Positions 50,054 to 59,260 of a DNA stretch of 64,000 nt are shown piece by piece. How positions within the stretch are numbered: the first letter of the stretch is position 1; the number at the start of each line of letters is the position of its first letter. The notes beneath the pieces were generated by a model. It had not been told where the DNA came from. It saw nothing but the letters and a program-made list of their open reading frames with translations, and searched no databases. The translations under genes and the position numbers were made by a program. Origin of the DNA: Microcystis aeruginosa FD4 (GTDB lineage Bacteria; Cyanobacteriota; Cyanobacteriia; Cyanobacteriales; Microcystaceae); the NCBI RefSeq assembly GCF_009792235.1, contig NZ_CP046973.1, forward strand, positions 1,054,001 to 1,118,000. The letters are read 5' to 3'.

Positions 50054-51317
50054 CGCATTTACCAAATATATGCCAGAATGTGAAATATGGAGAAAGCCTA
50101 TTCTTACCGATTTTACCCCACACCCGAACAAGAGTCGCTATTGCGGCGCACTTTGGGCTGTGTAAGATTAGTTTACAATAAAGCTCTCCATGTCAGAACA
50201 CAAGCTTGGTACGAAAGACAAGAAAGAGTAGGATATGCTCAAACGTCTTCAATGCTAACTGATTGGAAAAAGCAAGAAGAATTAGAGTTTTTAAACGAAG
50301 TTAGCTGTGTACCTTTACAACAAGGGTTAAGACACCTACAAACAGCTTTTACTAACTTCTTTGCTGGTCGTACTAAGTATCCTAACTTTAGGAAAAAACA
50401 TCAAGGAGGAAGTGCCGAATTTACTAAGTCTGCTTTTAAATTTAAAGACAAACAAATCTATTTAGCTAAATGCACAGAACCTTTACCTATTCGATGGTCA
50501 AGACAAATACCAGAAGCTTGTGAACCAAGCACAGTAACAGTCAGATTACATCCTTCTGGACGCTGGCATATCTCAATAAGATTTGATGACCCAACAATTA
50601 AGCCATTACCAGTAACAGATAAAGCCATCGGAATTGACTTAGGAATTAGTAGCCTAGTAATTACCAGCGACGGCGATAAAGTGTCTAATCCTAAGCATTT
50701 TAAGAAACATTATCAGAGGTTGCGAAAGGCACAAAAAAATCTTTCTAGAAAGAAGAAAGACTCAAAGAATCGGGAAAAAGCGAGAATAAAAGTAGCCAGG
50801 ATTCACGCTCAAATTACGGATAGTAGAAAAGACCATTTACACAAGCTAACCACTCAATTAGTTCGTGAAAACCAAACGATTGTGGTTGAGAATTTAGCCG
50901 TCAAGAATCTGGTCAAAAACCCGAAATTATCTCAGGCAATATCTGATGTAAGCTGGGGAGAAATAACTCGACAATTAGCCTATAAATGCCGTTGGTATGG
51001 GAGAAATTACATCGAAGTAGATAGATGGTTTCCTAGTTCTAAGCGGTGTAGTAATTGCGGGTATATTGCTGAGAAAATGCCGTTAAATGTTCGAGAGTGG
51101 GATTGTCCAGACTGTGGGACGCACCATGACCGAGATATTAACGCTAGTAAAAACATTTTGGCCGCAGGACTTGCGGTGTCAGTCTGTAGAGCGACCATAA
51201 GACCAGAACAGATTTACTCTGTTAAGGCAGGTGCGGAACCCCGCAAGGGAAAGAAGCAGAAACCCAAATCGTGAGGTTTGGGAATCACCGTCCGTTTACG
51301 GCGGTGAGGATGTCAAA
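50003..51317 (+). mobile_element. TnpB-only element of a second lineage
   Basis: Left end hairpin CCGTCGTTCTACGACGG at about 50018-50034 and right end hairpin TCACCG...CGGCGGTGA near 51285-51310. Ends and protein differ from the pair at 15932 and 46815. It is inserted into the 3' end of the toxin at 49727. The exact left boundary is uncertain by about 10 bases. Confidence 0.72.
50087..51274 (+). CDS. tnpB: RNA-guided nuclease TnpB (OrfB family, second lineage)
   Basis: The 395-residue product starts EKAYSYRFYPTPEQESLLRR and has the RuvC-like sites IGIDLGISSLV, TIVVENLAVKNLV and DRDINASKNIL, plus a zinc ribbon with CSNCGYIA and CPDCGTH. The Asp-Glu-Asp set is complete, so activity is plausible. 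The start lies just inside the transposon. It overlaps no neighbouring gene. Confidence 0.92.
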   Translation: MEKAYSYRFYPTPEQESLLRRTLGCVRLVYNKALHVRTQAWYERQERVGYAQTSSMLTDWKKQEELEFLNEVSCVPLQQGLRHLQTAFTNFFAGRTKYPNFRKKHQGGSAEFTKSAFKFKDKQIYLAKCTEPLPIRWSRQIPEACEPSTVTVRLHPSGRWHISIRFDDPTIKPLPVTDKAIGIDLGISSLVITSDGDKVSNPKHFKKHYQRLRKAQKNLSRKKKDSKNREKARIKVARIHAQITDSRKDHLHKLTTQLVRENQTIVVENLAVKNLVKNPKLSQAISDVSWGEITRQLAYKCRWYGRNYIEVDRWFPSSKRCSNCGYIAEKMPLNVREWDCPDCGTHHDRDINASKNILAAGLAVSVCRATIRPEQIYSVKAGAEPRKGKKQKPKS

Positions 51318-51504
51318 ATAAGATAAATTTGGCTCTCTTAGGTTTGGTGGGTAAAATGTATTCTAAGATACAGTCCTGGTGACGAGCGAGTGGAGCAAAC
51401 CACAAAGACACAAAGGACACAAAGATTGATCGCTCCTATATAAGTTAAACTGATCACACAAAGAATAAGAGATCCCAGGTTTTTATCGAGACTTAAGAGG
51501 TAAA

Positions 51505-51714
51505 ATGATGACTTTGCAAGAAATGATCAAATCTTTTGAGAATTTATCAGAGGATGAACAGGAGTCATTGTTAGAGATTTTGTGTCAATATAGAGCCAAA
51601 GCAAGAGAAAGAGAAATCTTAGCTAATTTTAAGGAATTGAAAGAGGCGATCGCTACTGGAACGGCCAGAAGGGGAACCGTAGAAGATTTGATTGCTGATT
51701 TGAATGAGGATTAA
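51505..51714 (+). CDS. Antitoxin of a RelE/YafQ-type pair
   Basis: The 69-residue product begins MMTLQEMIKSFENLSEDEQESL, with a long helix RAKAREREILANFKELKEAIA and a GTVEDLIADLNED end that would wrap the toxin. It precedes the toxin gene by 2 bases, so the two are translationally coupled. Confidence 0.85.
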   Translation: MMTLQEMIKSFENLSEDEQESLLEILCQYRAKAREREILANFKELKEAIATGTARRGTVEDLIADLNED

Positions 51715-51716
51715 CA

Positions 51717-52004
51717 ATGGATTTAATATGGAGTGATGGGTTTAAGCGTTCGTTTAAGAAGCTAATCAAGAAAAATCCCCAGTTAAAACCTAAAATTTTC
51801 GATGTACTTAGAAAACTGGCAGAAGACCCATTTACACTGTCTTTAAAAACCCATAAGTTAAGTGGTAATTTAGAAGGGTTATGGTCTTGTACTGTAGCTT
51901 ACGATTGTCGAATTATTTTTAGTTTTTCGGAAGATGGAGAATATTTAGAAGTTATCATCTTGTTAATTGATATTGGTAGTCACGATCAGGTGTATAGAAA
52001 ATAG
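51717..52004 (+). CDS. RelE/YafQ-type mRNA interferase toxin
   Basis: The 95-residue product has the family blocks WSDGFKRSFKKLIKKNP, LKTHKLSGNLEGLWSCTVAYDCRIIFS and LLIDIGSHDQVYRK. It cleaves mRNA on the ribosome in the RelE superfamily. Catalytic His and Lys/Arg residues (KTHKLSG, YDCRI) are visible. It looks complete and is the reference for the broken copy at 49727. Confidence 0.87.
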   Translation: MDLIWSDGFKRSFKKLIKKNPQLKPKIFDVLRKLAEDPFTLSLKTHKLSGNLEGLWSCTVAYDCRIIFSFSEDGEYLEVIILLIDIGSHDQVYRK

Positions 52005-52076
52005 GATAGACTGGAAAGCGATCCTGCGGGTTTCTGCGTTGCGGTACACATATATTTATAATAAGATAAATTTTTC

Positions 52077-53447
52077 CTAATCGTTAGGATTTCTTTTAAG
52101 ATAGGATTTAAACACAGGATTAATAGGAAAATAGGACGAGGTTTCTGATGGTAATTTATCCAGTAAACAGCGTCTCATTAATGACTGAATAGCTGCCCAA
52201 AATTGGGATTGACAAAGGTCAAGATTAGCAGTTTTGGGAAACTTTTCTACTGCTTCAGTTTGATTGGCTAACCAGTTTATCACCTTTTTTTCCGCTTCGG
52301 ATAAACGCTGTAAATGACATTCGATCGAGTTTTCTATATCCCCTAAATAAATTTCATTGTTCATTTGTTCTAAAAATAAGGATACTTCTCCATCAAATAG
52401 TTCAATAATGGTTGAGGAGATGATATTTAACCAGTTAAGATTACCTTGATAAAGTTCGCTCAGTTCCGTCCATTTCTCCTCACTTTTTAAACCGTATTCT
52501 TTGAAAATTTCTTCAAATTCTGTTGTTAAACCTTGCAGGTATAAAGTTTTAATTTTATCGGATTTTAAGGTGACAAAATCTCTGGGAAGTTCCCAACTAA
52601 TTAAAATCAAACAACTGTGATGAGATGTGGTAGCAATTTGGTGAAAAAATTTATGATAATCCTGACAGTCGCTTAAATATTTACCTGCTAATTCCCCCAG
52701 TTTAAAAATATTCTGCACATCATCAAGAATAACTAAACAACGATAGGAGCTTAGATAATCTATTATATCAGGTAAGGGGGTTGATAGAGATTGGGTGAAA
52801 AACTGTTTTAGATCATCTTTGAGAGCGATTAATTGAGGAATAGTTTCCAGACTGCGATAAATAATATAATCAAATTGTGGGGCAATTTCTGAAATTAATT
52901 TAAGGGTTAAAGCTGTTTTTCCGATTCCAGTTAACCCATAAATGGTAATTAATCGAGTTTTATTATCTAGCCATTCTTTTAAGGTTGATATTTCTAAGTT
53001 ACGTCCATAGTTATACCTTAATTCCGGTGCTTTTGTTAGGTTAATTATGGGGGATTGATGATCATTATCTGGGAAATTTGAAGACTTTTTTAAGTTGTTT
53101 TCTGAATAGAGGTTATTTTCTCTACAGATACTAACATGATTATTTCTTATATTATTATGTGGAGAGTTAACAAAATTATAAATAGTAGATGAAGCTTTAT
53201 TTTCTAAAATAGAACGAACATTAGACTTTTTTATATCTTCTTGAAAAACATCTGATAACAGTTGCCATAATTTCCATGCTTCTTTTTTGATATGATCATA
53301 ACTGCGCTGATTATTTTTGGCAATTTCTTCATAATCTTGATGTTCCCAAATACCCTGTAAGATGGATTCTTGCAACGAATCAAGATGTTTACCGGTTTTC
53401 TCTAATACCTGTTTATCTGTCCATTCTAAAAGGTTTTGAATATCCAT
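52077..53447 (-). CDS. NB-ARC (STAND) ATPase without a repeat domain
   Basis: The 456-residue product has an N-terminal domain common to cyanobacterial signalling STAND proteins (MDIQNLLEWTDKQVLE, then QDYEEIAKNNQRSYDHIKKEAWKLW), a P-loop GLTGIGKTALTLKL near residue 170, a Walker B-like RCLVILDDVQN near 240, and a helical tail. The WD40 or TPR sensor that usually follows is missing. STAND ATPases act in programmed death and anti-phage defence as well as signalling; here the short form may be a remnant or a stand-alone switch. It is alone between TA modules. Confidence 0.85.
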   Translation of the reverse strand: MDIQNLLEWTDKQVLEKTGKHLDSLQESILQGIWEHQDYEEIAKNNQRSYDHIKKEAWKLWQLLSDVFQEDIKKSNVRSILENKASSTIYNFVNSPHNNIRNNHVSICRENNLYSENNLKKSSNFPDNDHQSPIINLTKAPELRYNYGRNLEISTLKEWLDNKTRLITIYGLTGIGKTALTLKLISEIAPQFDYIIYRSLETIPQLIALKDDLKQFFTQSLSTPLPDIIDYLSSYRCLVILDDVQNIFKLGELAGKYLSDCQDYHKFFHQIATTSHHSCLILISWELPRDFVTLKSDKIKTLYLQGLTTEFEEIFKEYGLKSEEKWTELSELYQGNLNWLNIISSTIIELFDGEVSLFLEQMNNEIYLGDIENSIECHLQRLSEAEKKVINWLANQTEAVEKFPKTANLDLCQSQFWAAIQSLMRRCLLDKLPSETSSYFPINPVFKSYLKRNPND

Positions 53448-53561
53448 ATAAGTAAGTGGTAGAACATTTGTATTTCTGGTTGGGATAAGGGAACAGATTT
53501 TAGTTTTCTCGTTTTTTTATCAGACTAATAATCATTTTACTTTCCTCTTGCAAGATATCAA

Positions 53562-53834
53562 CTATGATTTTATCTCTTTTTGCTCACCTAATCCTATCCG
53601 TCCAGATAAGAGAAGATAAGTTTCTAATTTATGAATTGAACCCTGCGCTATGTTTAAAAATCTGACATATTCGCTACGGACTACTACGGACTGATGACAA
53701 CTTTCTGTTAAAACACACCAAGTTGTAATTAGGGGTTGAGAAGAATACTGTGCTAAGGTTTGCTGTGCTATTAGATGATATTGATCTTTATTGTTAAATA
53801 AAGCCACCCAGAACCCAGTATCAACGATGATCAT
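53562..53834 (-). pseudogene. PIN-domain toxin, C-terminally altered
   Basis: MIIVDTGFWVALFNNKDQYH and LITTWCVLTESCHQ are a normal PIN N-terminus, but from residue ~50 the sequence (SVVVRSEYVRFLNIAQ...) no longer fits and the frame ends at 90 residues instead of about 135; the C-terminal acidic residues are missing. A CTACGGACTACTACGGACT repeat lies at the break. Inactive relic is likely. Confidence 0.65.
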
Positions 53835-54057
53835 ATTTAGCTTTTAATCCTTCTTTGAGAACGGATTTATAATTAGTAGAAAGGTCTGATTCTGCACTAA
53901 TACAACCGATTAATCCAGATTCTTTTAAAATGTCTAGGGTACTTTGAGCTTCAGGGTTTATTTTTGCTGCAATCTCTGGCTTTTTTGCTAAAGAATAGCA
54001 GGGTAATCGCACGTCGTTTTGTAGAAAACGTAACAGACAGAGGTGACTGAATGTCAT
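53821..54057 (-). pseudogene. Antitoxin of the PIN pair, N-terminus replaced
   Basis: NPEAQSTLDILKESGLIGCISAES, then DLSTNYKSVLKEGLKAKYDHR, is a normal small antitoxin tail. Upstream of about 53998 the frame continues into the ISAs1 end sequence (MTFSHLCLLRFLQNDVRL), so the original N-terminus is lost. It overlaps the PIN gene by 14 bases. Confidence 0.6.
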
Positions 54058-55467
54058 GCCTAGCAGGACGAGCTGATATAAGTTAATCTGAGAGGAAGCA
54101 AAAAGTTACATGGTGTAGCAGTTGAGCATGGCATCCGGTTTTGGTCTCCTAGTTTTAAACCCCAAGCAAGAGCGAGAGGCAAAGGTTTTAAGAAACAGTG
54201 TCTTGAAACATTTTCAGCATCTAGAAGACCCGAGGGCGGACAGGGGGCGCAATCATAGCCTAGTCTCGATAATTACCATAGCTATCTTGGCGGTATTAGC
54301 TGGTGCCGATGGGTTTGTCGCCATAGAAGCCTACGGACAAGCCAAGCAATCTTGGTTGGAAACATTTTTAGACCTACCGAATGGCATACCTTCCCACGAT
54401 ACCTTTGGCAGAGTGCTAGGGATGCTAGAACCCAAGCAATTACAGTCAGGATTCCTGGCTTGGATAGAGGAAATCACCGAGAAATTGAACATAGAACTAA
54501 TCCACATAGATGGGAAAACGGCCAGAAATTCTTATGACCGAGAGGAAAAGCTGAAAGCTTTGCACACCGTCAGTGCTTGGAGTAGCGAACATGGGTTAGT
54601 CTTAGCCCAAGAAAAAGTGGACAGTAAATCCAATGAAATTACCGCCGTGCCGCACCTGCTGCAATTGCTCAATCTCAAGGGAGCGATAGTCACCTTGGAT
54701 GCCATGGGAACCCAGACTGAAATTGCCCAACAAATCAAGTCTGGGGCTGGAGATTACGTCTTAGCCCTCAAAGGCAATCAGGGCAAGCTCTTTCAACAAG
54801 TAGAAGGCTGGTTTGACCAAGCTATAGCCGGGGATTGGCAAGGGATTGAATACAGCTACCACGAAAAGGTGGAGTCGGGGCATCACCGGCTCGAAACCCG
54901 TCAAATTTGGGTAGTGCCAGTGTCTCAATTACCGCCCCTGCATCGGCAGAGTCTCTGGCCTGGCCTAACCACCCTAGTCATGGTTCGCAGTGTCCGCCAA
55001 TTATGGAATAAAACTACGACAGAAATTCGCTTCTTCATCAGTAGTTTAGCAGCCGATGCCCAAAAACAGGCCGAGGTGATTCGCAGGCATTGGAGTATCG
55101 AAAATAGTCTCCATTGGGTACTCGATGTTACCTTTAATGAAGATGCCAGTCGGATTCGTCTAGGCTATGGAGCGGAAAACCTAGGTCTGTTGCGCCGTTT
55201 AAGTGTGAATCTGTTAAAGCGAGAACCCTCAAAAATGAGCCTAAAGATGAAACGGTATAAGGCAGGCATGAACAATGATTTCATGGTGAAAATCTTAGCC
55301 GCCAGTGCCGTTGACAGAGAGGGGAGGTAGATGTTAATCTTGCAGTTGATCAGGAGTTTTGGGAATTTAAGGAACTGAGTAGATAAGCTCAGTTCGGGGT
55401 TTGTTAGGCCATAATGACTGGCAAAACCAGAGATTCGGTCGCCTTGTGCAGGTCAAAGCCTGAGTTG
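53999..55467 (+). mobile_element. ISAs1-family insertion sequence
   Basis: A full transposase lies between two antitoxin fragments: one at 53821-53998 cut at its N-terminus and one at 55453-55635 cut at its C-terminus. The left edge is near CAGGGTAATCGC (53999) and the right edge near CAGGC on the minus strand (about 55467); matching terminal repeats beyond CAGG were not convincing, so ends are approximate. Confidence 0.7.
54128..55330 (+). CDS. ISAs1-family transposase
   Basis: The product of about 400 residues has the family N-terminal block (LEDPRADRGRNHSLVSIITIAILAVLAGADGF, residues ~35-65), IDGKTARNSYDREEK, TLDAMGTQTEIAQQI and the C-terminal HWSIENSLHWVLDVTFNEDASRIR, containing the DDE residues. 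ATG 54128 is preferred over the TTG at 54122. It appears intact, so the IS may be active. Confidence 0.95.
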   Translation: MASGFGLLVLNPKQEREAKVLRNSVLKHFQHLEDPRADRGRNHSLVSIITIAILAVLAGADGFVAIEAYGQAKQSWLETFLDLPNGIPSHDTFGRVLGMLEPKQLQSGFLAWIEEITEKLNIELIHIDGKTARNSYDREEKLKALHTVSAWSSEHGLVLAQEKVDSKSNEITAVPHLLQLLNLKGAIVTLDAMGTQTEIAQQIKSGAGDYVLALKGNQGKLFQQVEGWFDQAIAGDWQGIEYSYHEKVESGHHRLETRQIWVVPVSQLPPLHRQSLWPGLTTLVMVRSVRQLWNKTTTEIRFFISSLAADAQKQAEVIRRHWSIENSLHWVLDVTFNEDASRIRLGYGAENLGLLRRLSVNLLKREPSKMSLKMKRYKAGMNNDFMVKILAASAVDREGR

Positions 55468-55635
55468 CCCATCGAATTTTAGACCTAACTCCTCGGAATT
55501 TGAGAACTCTATCAACATGCGATTACCCTGTAAAGAATAGCGTTTTTTTAATAACTCAATAAAATCAATCAGTAAGTTTTGTGCTTCTTCAGGTAATTGG
55601 TTAATATCTTGTTGAATTTGTTCTAAGTTAATCAT
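55453..55635 (-). CDS. DUF2281-like small protein, C-terminus disturbed by IS
   Basis: From ATG 55635: MINLEQIQQDINQLPEEAQNLL, then IDFIELLKKRYS. This is the N-terminus of DUF2281-like antitoxins. The tail GLKFDGQLRL continues to the IS edge and probably replaces the natural end. The toxin partner is missing here. Confidence 0.6.
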   Translation of the reverse strand: MINLEQIQQDINQLPEEAQNLLIDFIELLKKRYSLQGNRMLIEFSNSEELGLKFDGQLRL

Positions 55636-55735
55636 TAATTTTCCTCCGTTAAGGTTTTTAAACAGGCTGCTAATCTTTAAGCGACTGTTTCTGACATTTA
55701 AACCTCCTGATTTGTTTCCGACTGTCACCTGTTAC

Positions 55736-56162
55736 TTAATCGGTTAATATTAATGCCAATGCTTGATTAATAATTTTAGTTTTATCAATCATAGCTTCAA
55801 TTTCTTCGGGTTTATATATACCCTCAAAAGCTTCTAATGATGCTTGTCTTAAAGCCGAAGAATAAGCATCATCTAAGGTTTCTTTTAATTCTTCTGGTGT
55901 CAGATAATTTCCTCCAGTTTTACGTCGTTGATTAATGCGTTGAATCTGTCGAACAGAATTAGAAATAGAGGTTTCCCATAAGCGGGTACTGCGTTTTTTC
56001 TGCTTGCCGTTTAATCAGATGTAATAGAACAATAATACTAAAGCTAAAAATCTTATTGAGCTTATCATCCTTACTCATTTCTGTCATTTCCTCTACCAAA
56101 ATCAAGGCATCGGGAACATTGCCAGCTAGTAATAGATTTTTTAACTCTAATAATTCTTCCAT
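55736..56162 (-). pseudogene. Frameshifted cyanobacterial conserved gene
   Basis: From ATG 56162: MEELLELKNLLLAGNVPDALIL, VEEMTEMSKDDKLNKIFSFS, then HLIKRQAEK, after which the frame shifts (near 55985) and continues NSVRQIQRINQRRKTGGNYLTP, EELKETLDDAYSSALRQASLEAF and EAMIDKTKIINQAL to a stop at 55736. A decayed second member of the same family is at 59040-59260. The family is unnamed to me; it resembles multi-copy Microcystis proteins. Confidence 0.7.
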
Positions 56163-56251
56163 TTTTTGCCTTTTTTTACTGATTAACCTCTTGATTTAGT
56201 AATTTGTTCTGCATTTAAATTAACCCAAGTTGCTAGTTATAAGCTTCGCTA

Positions 56252-56368
56252 GTTCGATCCCCCTAAATCCCCCTTAAAAAGGGAGACTTTGAGTCTGGTT
56301 CCCTCCTTAAAAAGGGAGACTTTGAGTCTGGTTCCCCCCTTAAAAAGGGGGGCTAGGGGGGATCGAAC
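56252..56368. repeat. Long inverted repeat with two direct units
   Basis: GTTCGATCCCCC(T)AAATCCCCC on the left and GGGGGGCTAGGGGGGATCGAAC on the right form about 32-base arms. Between them is AGGGAGACTTTGAGTCTGGTTCCC in two direct copies separated by TCCTTAAAA. This is a typical cyanobacterial hairpin repeat; it lies before the PEP-CTERM gene and could act as terminator or insulator. Confidence 0.8.
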
Positions 56369-56551
56369 CTAGAAATCAAATTTAGGCTTGTTTTATGATC
56401 CTTGCCCTCCTTTTTGCCACTAAATCCCACTTTATCCCACAAAAATGATTTTATCAGAAAATCCAAAATGGCCACAAATTCCCACAGACAAAACCAAAGT
56501 GAACATCTAGTATTGTAAGAATCACTTAGTTTTTTGGACTTTTATTAGGTT

Positions 56552-58234
56552 ATGAACAAGATACTAGCTAATTGTATCAGCTTAGGGATCGGATTGGGTG
56601 CGATCGGGGTAGCTTTCCAGGCACAGGCCGCCTCTTTTCAGGGGTTAGGGGGCTTACCAGGTAGTTTCTCTAGCAGTGCTAATGGAGTATCAGCCGATGG
56701 GTCTGTTGTGGTTGGTAGCAGCACCCGTGGTACTGGGTGGACAACAGAGGCATTCCGTTGGACACAGGCAACGGGGATGGTTGGACTAGGGGACGTACCT
56801 ACGGAGGTGTTTTGTAACCCTGAGTCTAATACTTGCTTTGAGGACGTAGTATATAGCAAGGCTTATGGAGTATCAGCGGATGGATCTGTTGTCGTTGGTG
56901 GAGGCTCTTATTGGTCGTCCTATAGCTTAAATGAGGCATTCCGTTGGACGCAAGCAACGGGGATGGTAGGACTAGGGGGAGGAGTAGCCTATGGAGTATC
57001 AGCCGATGGGTCTGTTGTAGTTGGTCAAAGCGGTGGTGGTGGTTTTCAGGCATTCCGTTGGACACAAGCAACGGGGGTGGTCGGACTGGGGTCCTTACTA
57101 ATAGGAGACTCTAGCAGTGCTTCAGGAGCATCAGCCGATGGGTCTGTTGTAGTTGGTAAAAGCGGTGACGAGGCATTCCGTTGGACACAAGGGACAGGTA
57201 TGGTAGGACTAGGGTACTTACCGGGGGTTAATGGTTTCTTTGGCTTTAGCGAGGCTAATGGAGTATCAGCCGATGGGTCTGTTGTAGTTGGTTACAGCAA
57301 TGGTGGTAATGGTTTTAATGGTAATCTTATTGAGGCATTCCGTTGGACACAAGCAGGGGGAATGGTCGGACTAGGGGTACTATCTGGAGGTATAGCTAGC
57401 TATGCTAATGGAGTATCAGCCGATGGGTCTGTCGTGGTTGGTTACAGCGCTACAGACCCTTTCACCGGCGCAGAGGCATTTATCTGGAATAGCACCCAAG
57501 GGATGCGGAGCTTACAACAGGTTTTAACGAATGATTATGGTTTAGATTTAACCGGTTGGTCTTTGAACGTAGCTAACGCAATTTCTGCTGATGGGTTAAC
57601 GATTGTGGGTTCTGGAACTAACCCTAATGGTCTGACTGAAGCTTGGATTGCTAGTTTAGATGGAGAACCAGTTTCCCAACCCGGAACAACGCCTACCAAT
57701 CCGCTTCTTCCTACTCCAAATCCAAGCAACCCCGACGGTTTTACTTTTCCTGGTGTTATCATCGGTAATAATGGATGGGGTATAATTGACCCCATCTTTT
57801 TTGATCCGATTGTGTCGGTAGGATACGATTATTCAGTGACAGGCGGACCCTTATTCGCCTCAGTTTTAATCCCTAATGCTCTCCCCCAAGGCGACAGTAA
57901 CTTTATCCTGGAATTACCCGGATTTGGCAATTATTCTCTCCTAGCAGGAACGACTTTCAACTTGTTGGGTGTCAATCCCCTTGGCTTTAGTAACTTCCGC
58001 ATTAGTGGCATTGATCCTGCGGAAATGCTCGATCCAACTAATCCTACTGCTTTTGTGACGGGGTTAACATTTACTAATCCTGGAACAGTAACAGTCACCC
58101 AAAACCCCATTATTCAAAATACTGGTGGCGTTAGTGTTCCTGAACCGTCCAATTTATTAGGTTTAGGATTACTTGGATTCGGTGCTTTCTTGACGGGAAA
58201 ATTAAATAAAAAGCAAGCCAAAAAAGACTCCTAA
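56552..58234 (+). CDS. HAF-repeat PEP-CTERM surface protein
   Basis: The 560-residue product has a signal peptide (ISLGIGLGAIGVAFQAQAA), six near-identical repeats with (A)NGVSADGSVVVG...EAFRWTQATGMVGLG plus one degenerate repeat (NAISADGLTIVG), a Pro-rich linker (TPTNPLLPTPNPSNP), a beta-rich domain and the C-terminal sorting signal VPEPSNLLGLGLLGFGAFL, Lys-rich tail. PEP-CTERM proteins are processed by exosortase and attached to the surface or extracellular matrix. The DNA repeats (GGAGTATCAGCCGATGGGTC) are so alike that slippage would change the copy number. Confidence 0.93.
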   Translation: MNKILANCISLGIGLGAIGVAFQAQAASFQGLGGLPGSFSSSANGVSADGSVVVGSSTRGTGWTTEAFRWTQATGMVGLGDVPTEVFCNPESNTCFEDVVYSKAYGVSADGSVVVGGGSYWSSYSLNEAFRWTQATGMVGLGGGVAYGVSADGSVVVGQSGGGGFQAFRWTQATGVVGLGSLLIGDSSSASGASADGSVVVGKSGDEAFRWTQGTGMVGLGYLPGVNGFFGFSEANGVSADGSVVVGYSNGGNGFNGNLIEAFRWTQAGGMVGLGVLSGGIASYANGVSADGSVVVGYSATDPFTGAEAFIWNSTQGMRSLQQVLTNDYGLDLTGWSLNVANAISADGLTIVGSGTNPNGLTEAWIASLDGEPVSQPGTTPTNPLLPTPNPSNPDGFTFPGVIIGNNGWGIIDPIFFDPIVSVGYDYSVTGGPLFASVLIPNALPQGDSNFILELPGFGNYSLLAGTTFNLLGVNPLGFSNFRISGIDPAEMLDPTNPTAFVTGLTFTNPGTVTVTQNPIIQNTGGVSVPEPSNLLGLGLLGFGAFLTGKLNKKQAKKDS

Positions 58235-58375
58235 TAGCAATTGTTATTAATCTTCTTGTTGCTTATACAACTTGATGGCGATTTCCAGCTTCAGTCATCA
58301 ACCTAACTTTGATGGTAAAGTCTATAAATCTCCTATTTTTGGCATTTCAATCAGTTAGCGTCTAAATCATTAGAT

Positions 58376-58408
58376 AAAAGGGCATCCTCGAAAGGGGTGC
58401 TTTTTTGT
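58376..58408 (+). terminator. Hairpin terminator before the DUF29 gene
   Basis: AAAAGGGCATCC and GGGGTGCTTTTTT form a stem around TCGAAA with a T-run at the end, about 140 bases after the PEP-CTERM stop, and 45 bases before the DUF29 ATG. Confidence 0.65.
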
Positions 58409-58452
58409 TGGTGTATAATGGCGATATATTCTGAAGGATTGAGGAATAACCG

Positions 58453-58905
58453 ATGAGTCATGCTAGACAAAGTTTGTCATCTATCTATGAAGAAGATTAT
58501 CAGCAATGGCTAGATAAGACAGTTTTATTGTTAAAAAATCGTCAAGTTGATAGTTTAGATTATGAGCATTTGATTGAGGAGTTAGAAGCTTTGGGAAGGG
58601 AACAAAAAAATGCGGTTGAGAGTTTAGTAATTCAAATCATACAACATCTTTTATTCTATCAGTATTGGTCAAGCGAAAGAGAAGATAACGAGCGACATTG
58701 GCGAGGTGAATTAATTGGTTTTCGGACTCAATTGGAATTAAGATTAACGACCAATCTCAGAAACCATTTATCTAATCGTCTCGATTATCTTTATGGTAAA
58801 GCCAGAAAAATGGCAGAGGTGAAAACGGATTTAAAATTACCCTCGGCAAGTCCTTATACTTTAGCTGATATTTTAGACGAAGATTGGCTTCCTGAAATTA
58901 GGTAA
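58453..58905 (+). CDS. DUF29 protein
   Basis: The 150-residue product matches DUF29: YEEDYQQWLDKTVLLLKNRQVDSLDYEHLIEELE (residues 13-46), then VIQIIQHLLFYQY. DUF29 proteins are expanded in bloom-forming cyanobacteria; their role is unknown. The ATG has GAGG upstream. It has no close neighbours on the same strand. Confidence 0.88.
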   Translation: MSHARQSLSSIYEEDYQQWLDKTVLLLKNRQVDSLDYEHLIEELEALGREQKNAVESLVIQIIQHLLFYQYWSSEREDNERHWRGELIGFRTQLELRLTTNLRNHLSNRLDYLYGKARKMAEVKTDLKLPSASPYTLADILDEDWLPEIR

Positions 58906-59039
58906 AGAATTATTCAGATAATTTTAGCTAGGATGGAACCTAGTTTTTTAAGATAATTCTTAATTTAAAATCTTCACTTTTTGGATGCTTAGATCGTTGA
59001 GCCTATTCTAATTCATCTGTAGAGATTTAAGAGAATATA

Positions 59040-59260
59040 ATCACCACAAAATAAACCCGATTGCTTGGTAAATAATCGCATTTTATCACAATTTCTGCTA
59101 ATTCGTTGACCCCATATTTTCCTTTAAAAGCCTCTAAAGTAGATTGTCCTAAAGCTAAATCATAAGCATCTTTTCAGGTCTATCGCAATTCTTCATCTGT
59201 TAAATAATACCCTGCCGTTTTACGCCGTTTATTGCTTCTTTGAATCTGTTTAAGCTAAGA
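59040..59260 (-). pseudogene. Second, decayed copy of the 55736-56162 gene family
   Basis: In minus-strand frames one can read IQRSNKRRKTAGYYLTDEEL and DAYDLALGQSTLEAFKGKYG, clearly parallel to NQRRKTGGNYLTPEEL and DAYSSALRQASLEAF in the other relic. Stops and a missing N-terminus show it is dead. The rest of 58906-59370 holds nothing else. Confidence 0.6.

Noticed and set aside
56552..57500. Regular DNA repeats resembling a CRISPR
   Set aside because: They code for in-frame HAF repeats of a surface protein; spacing is irregular and there are no cas genes.
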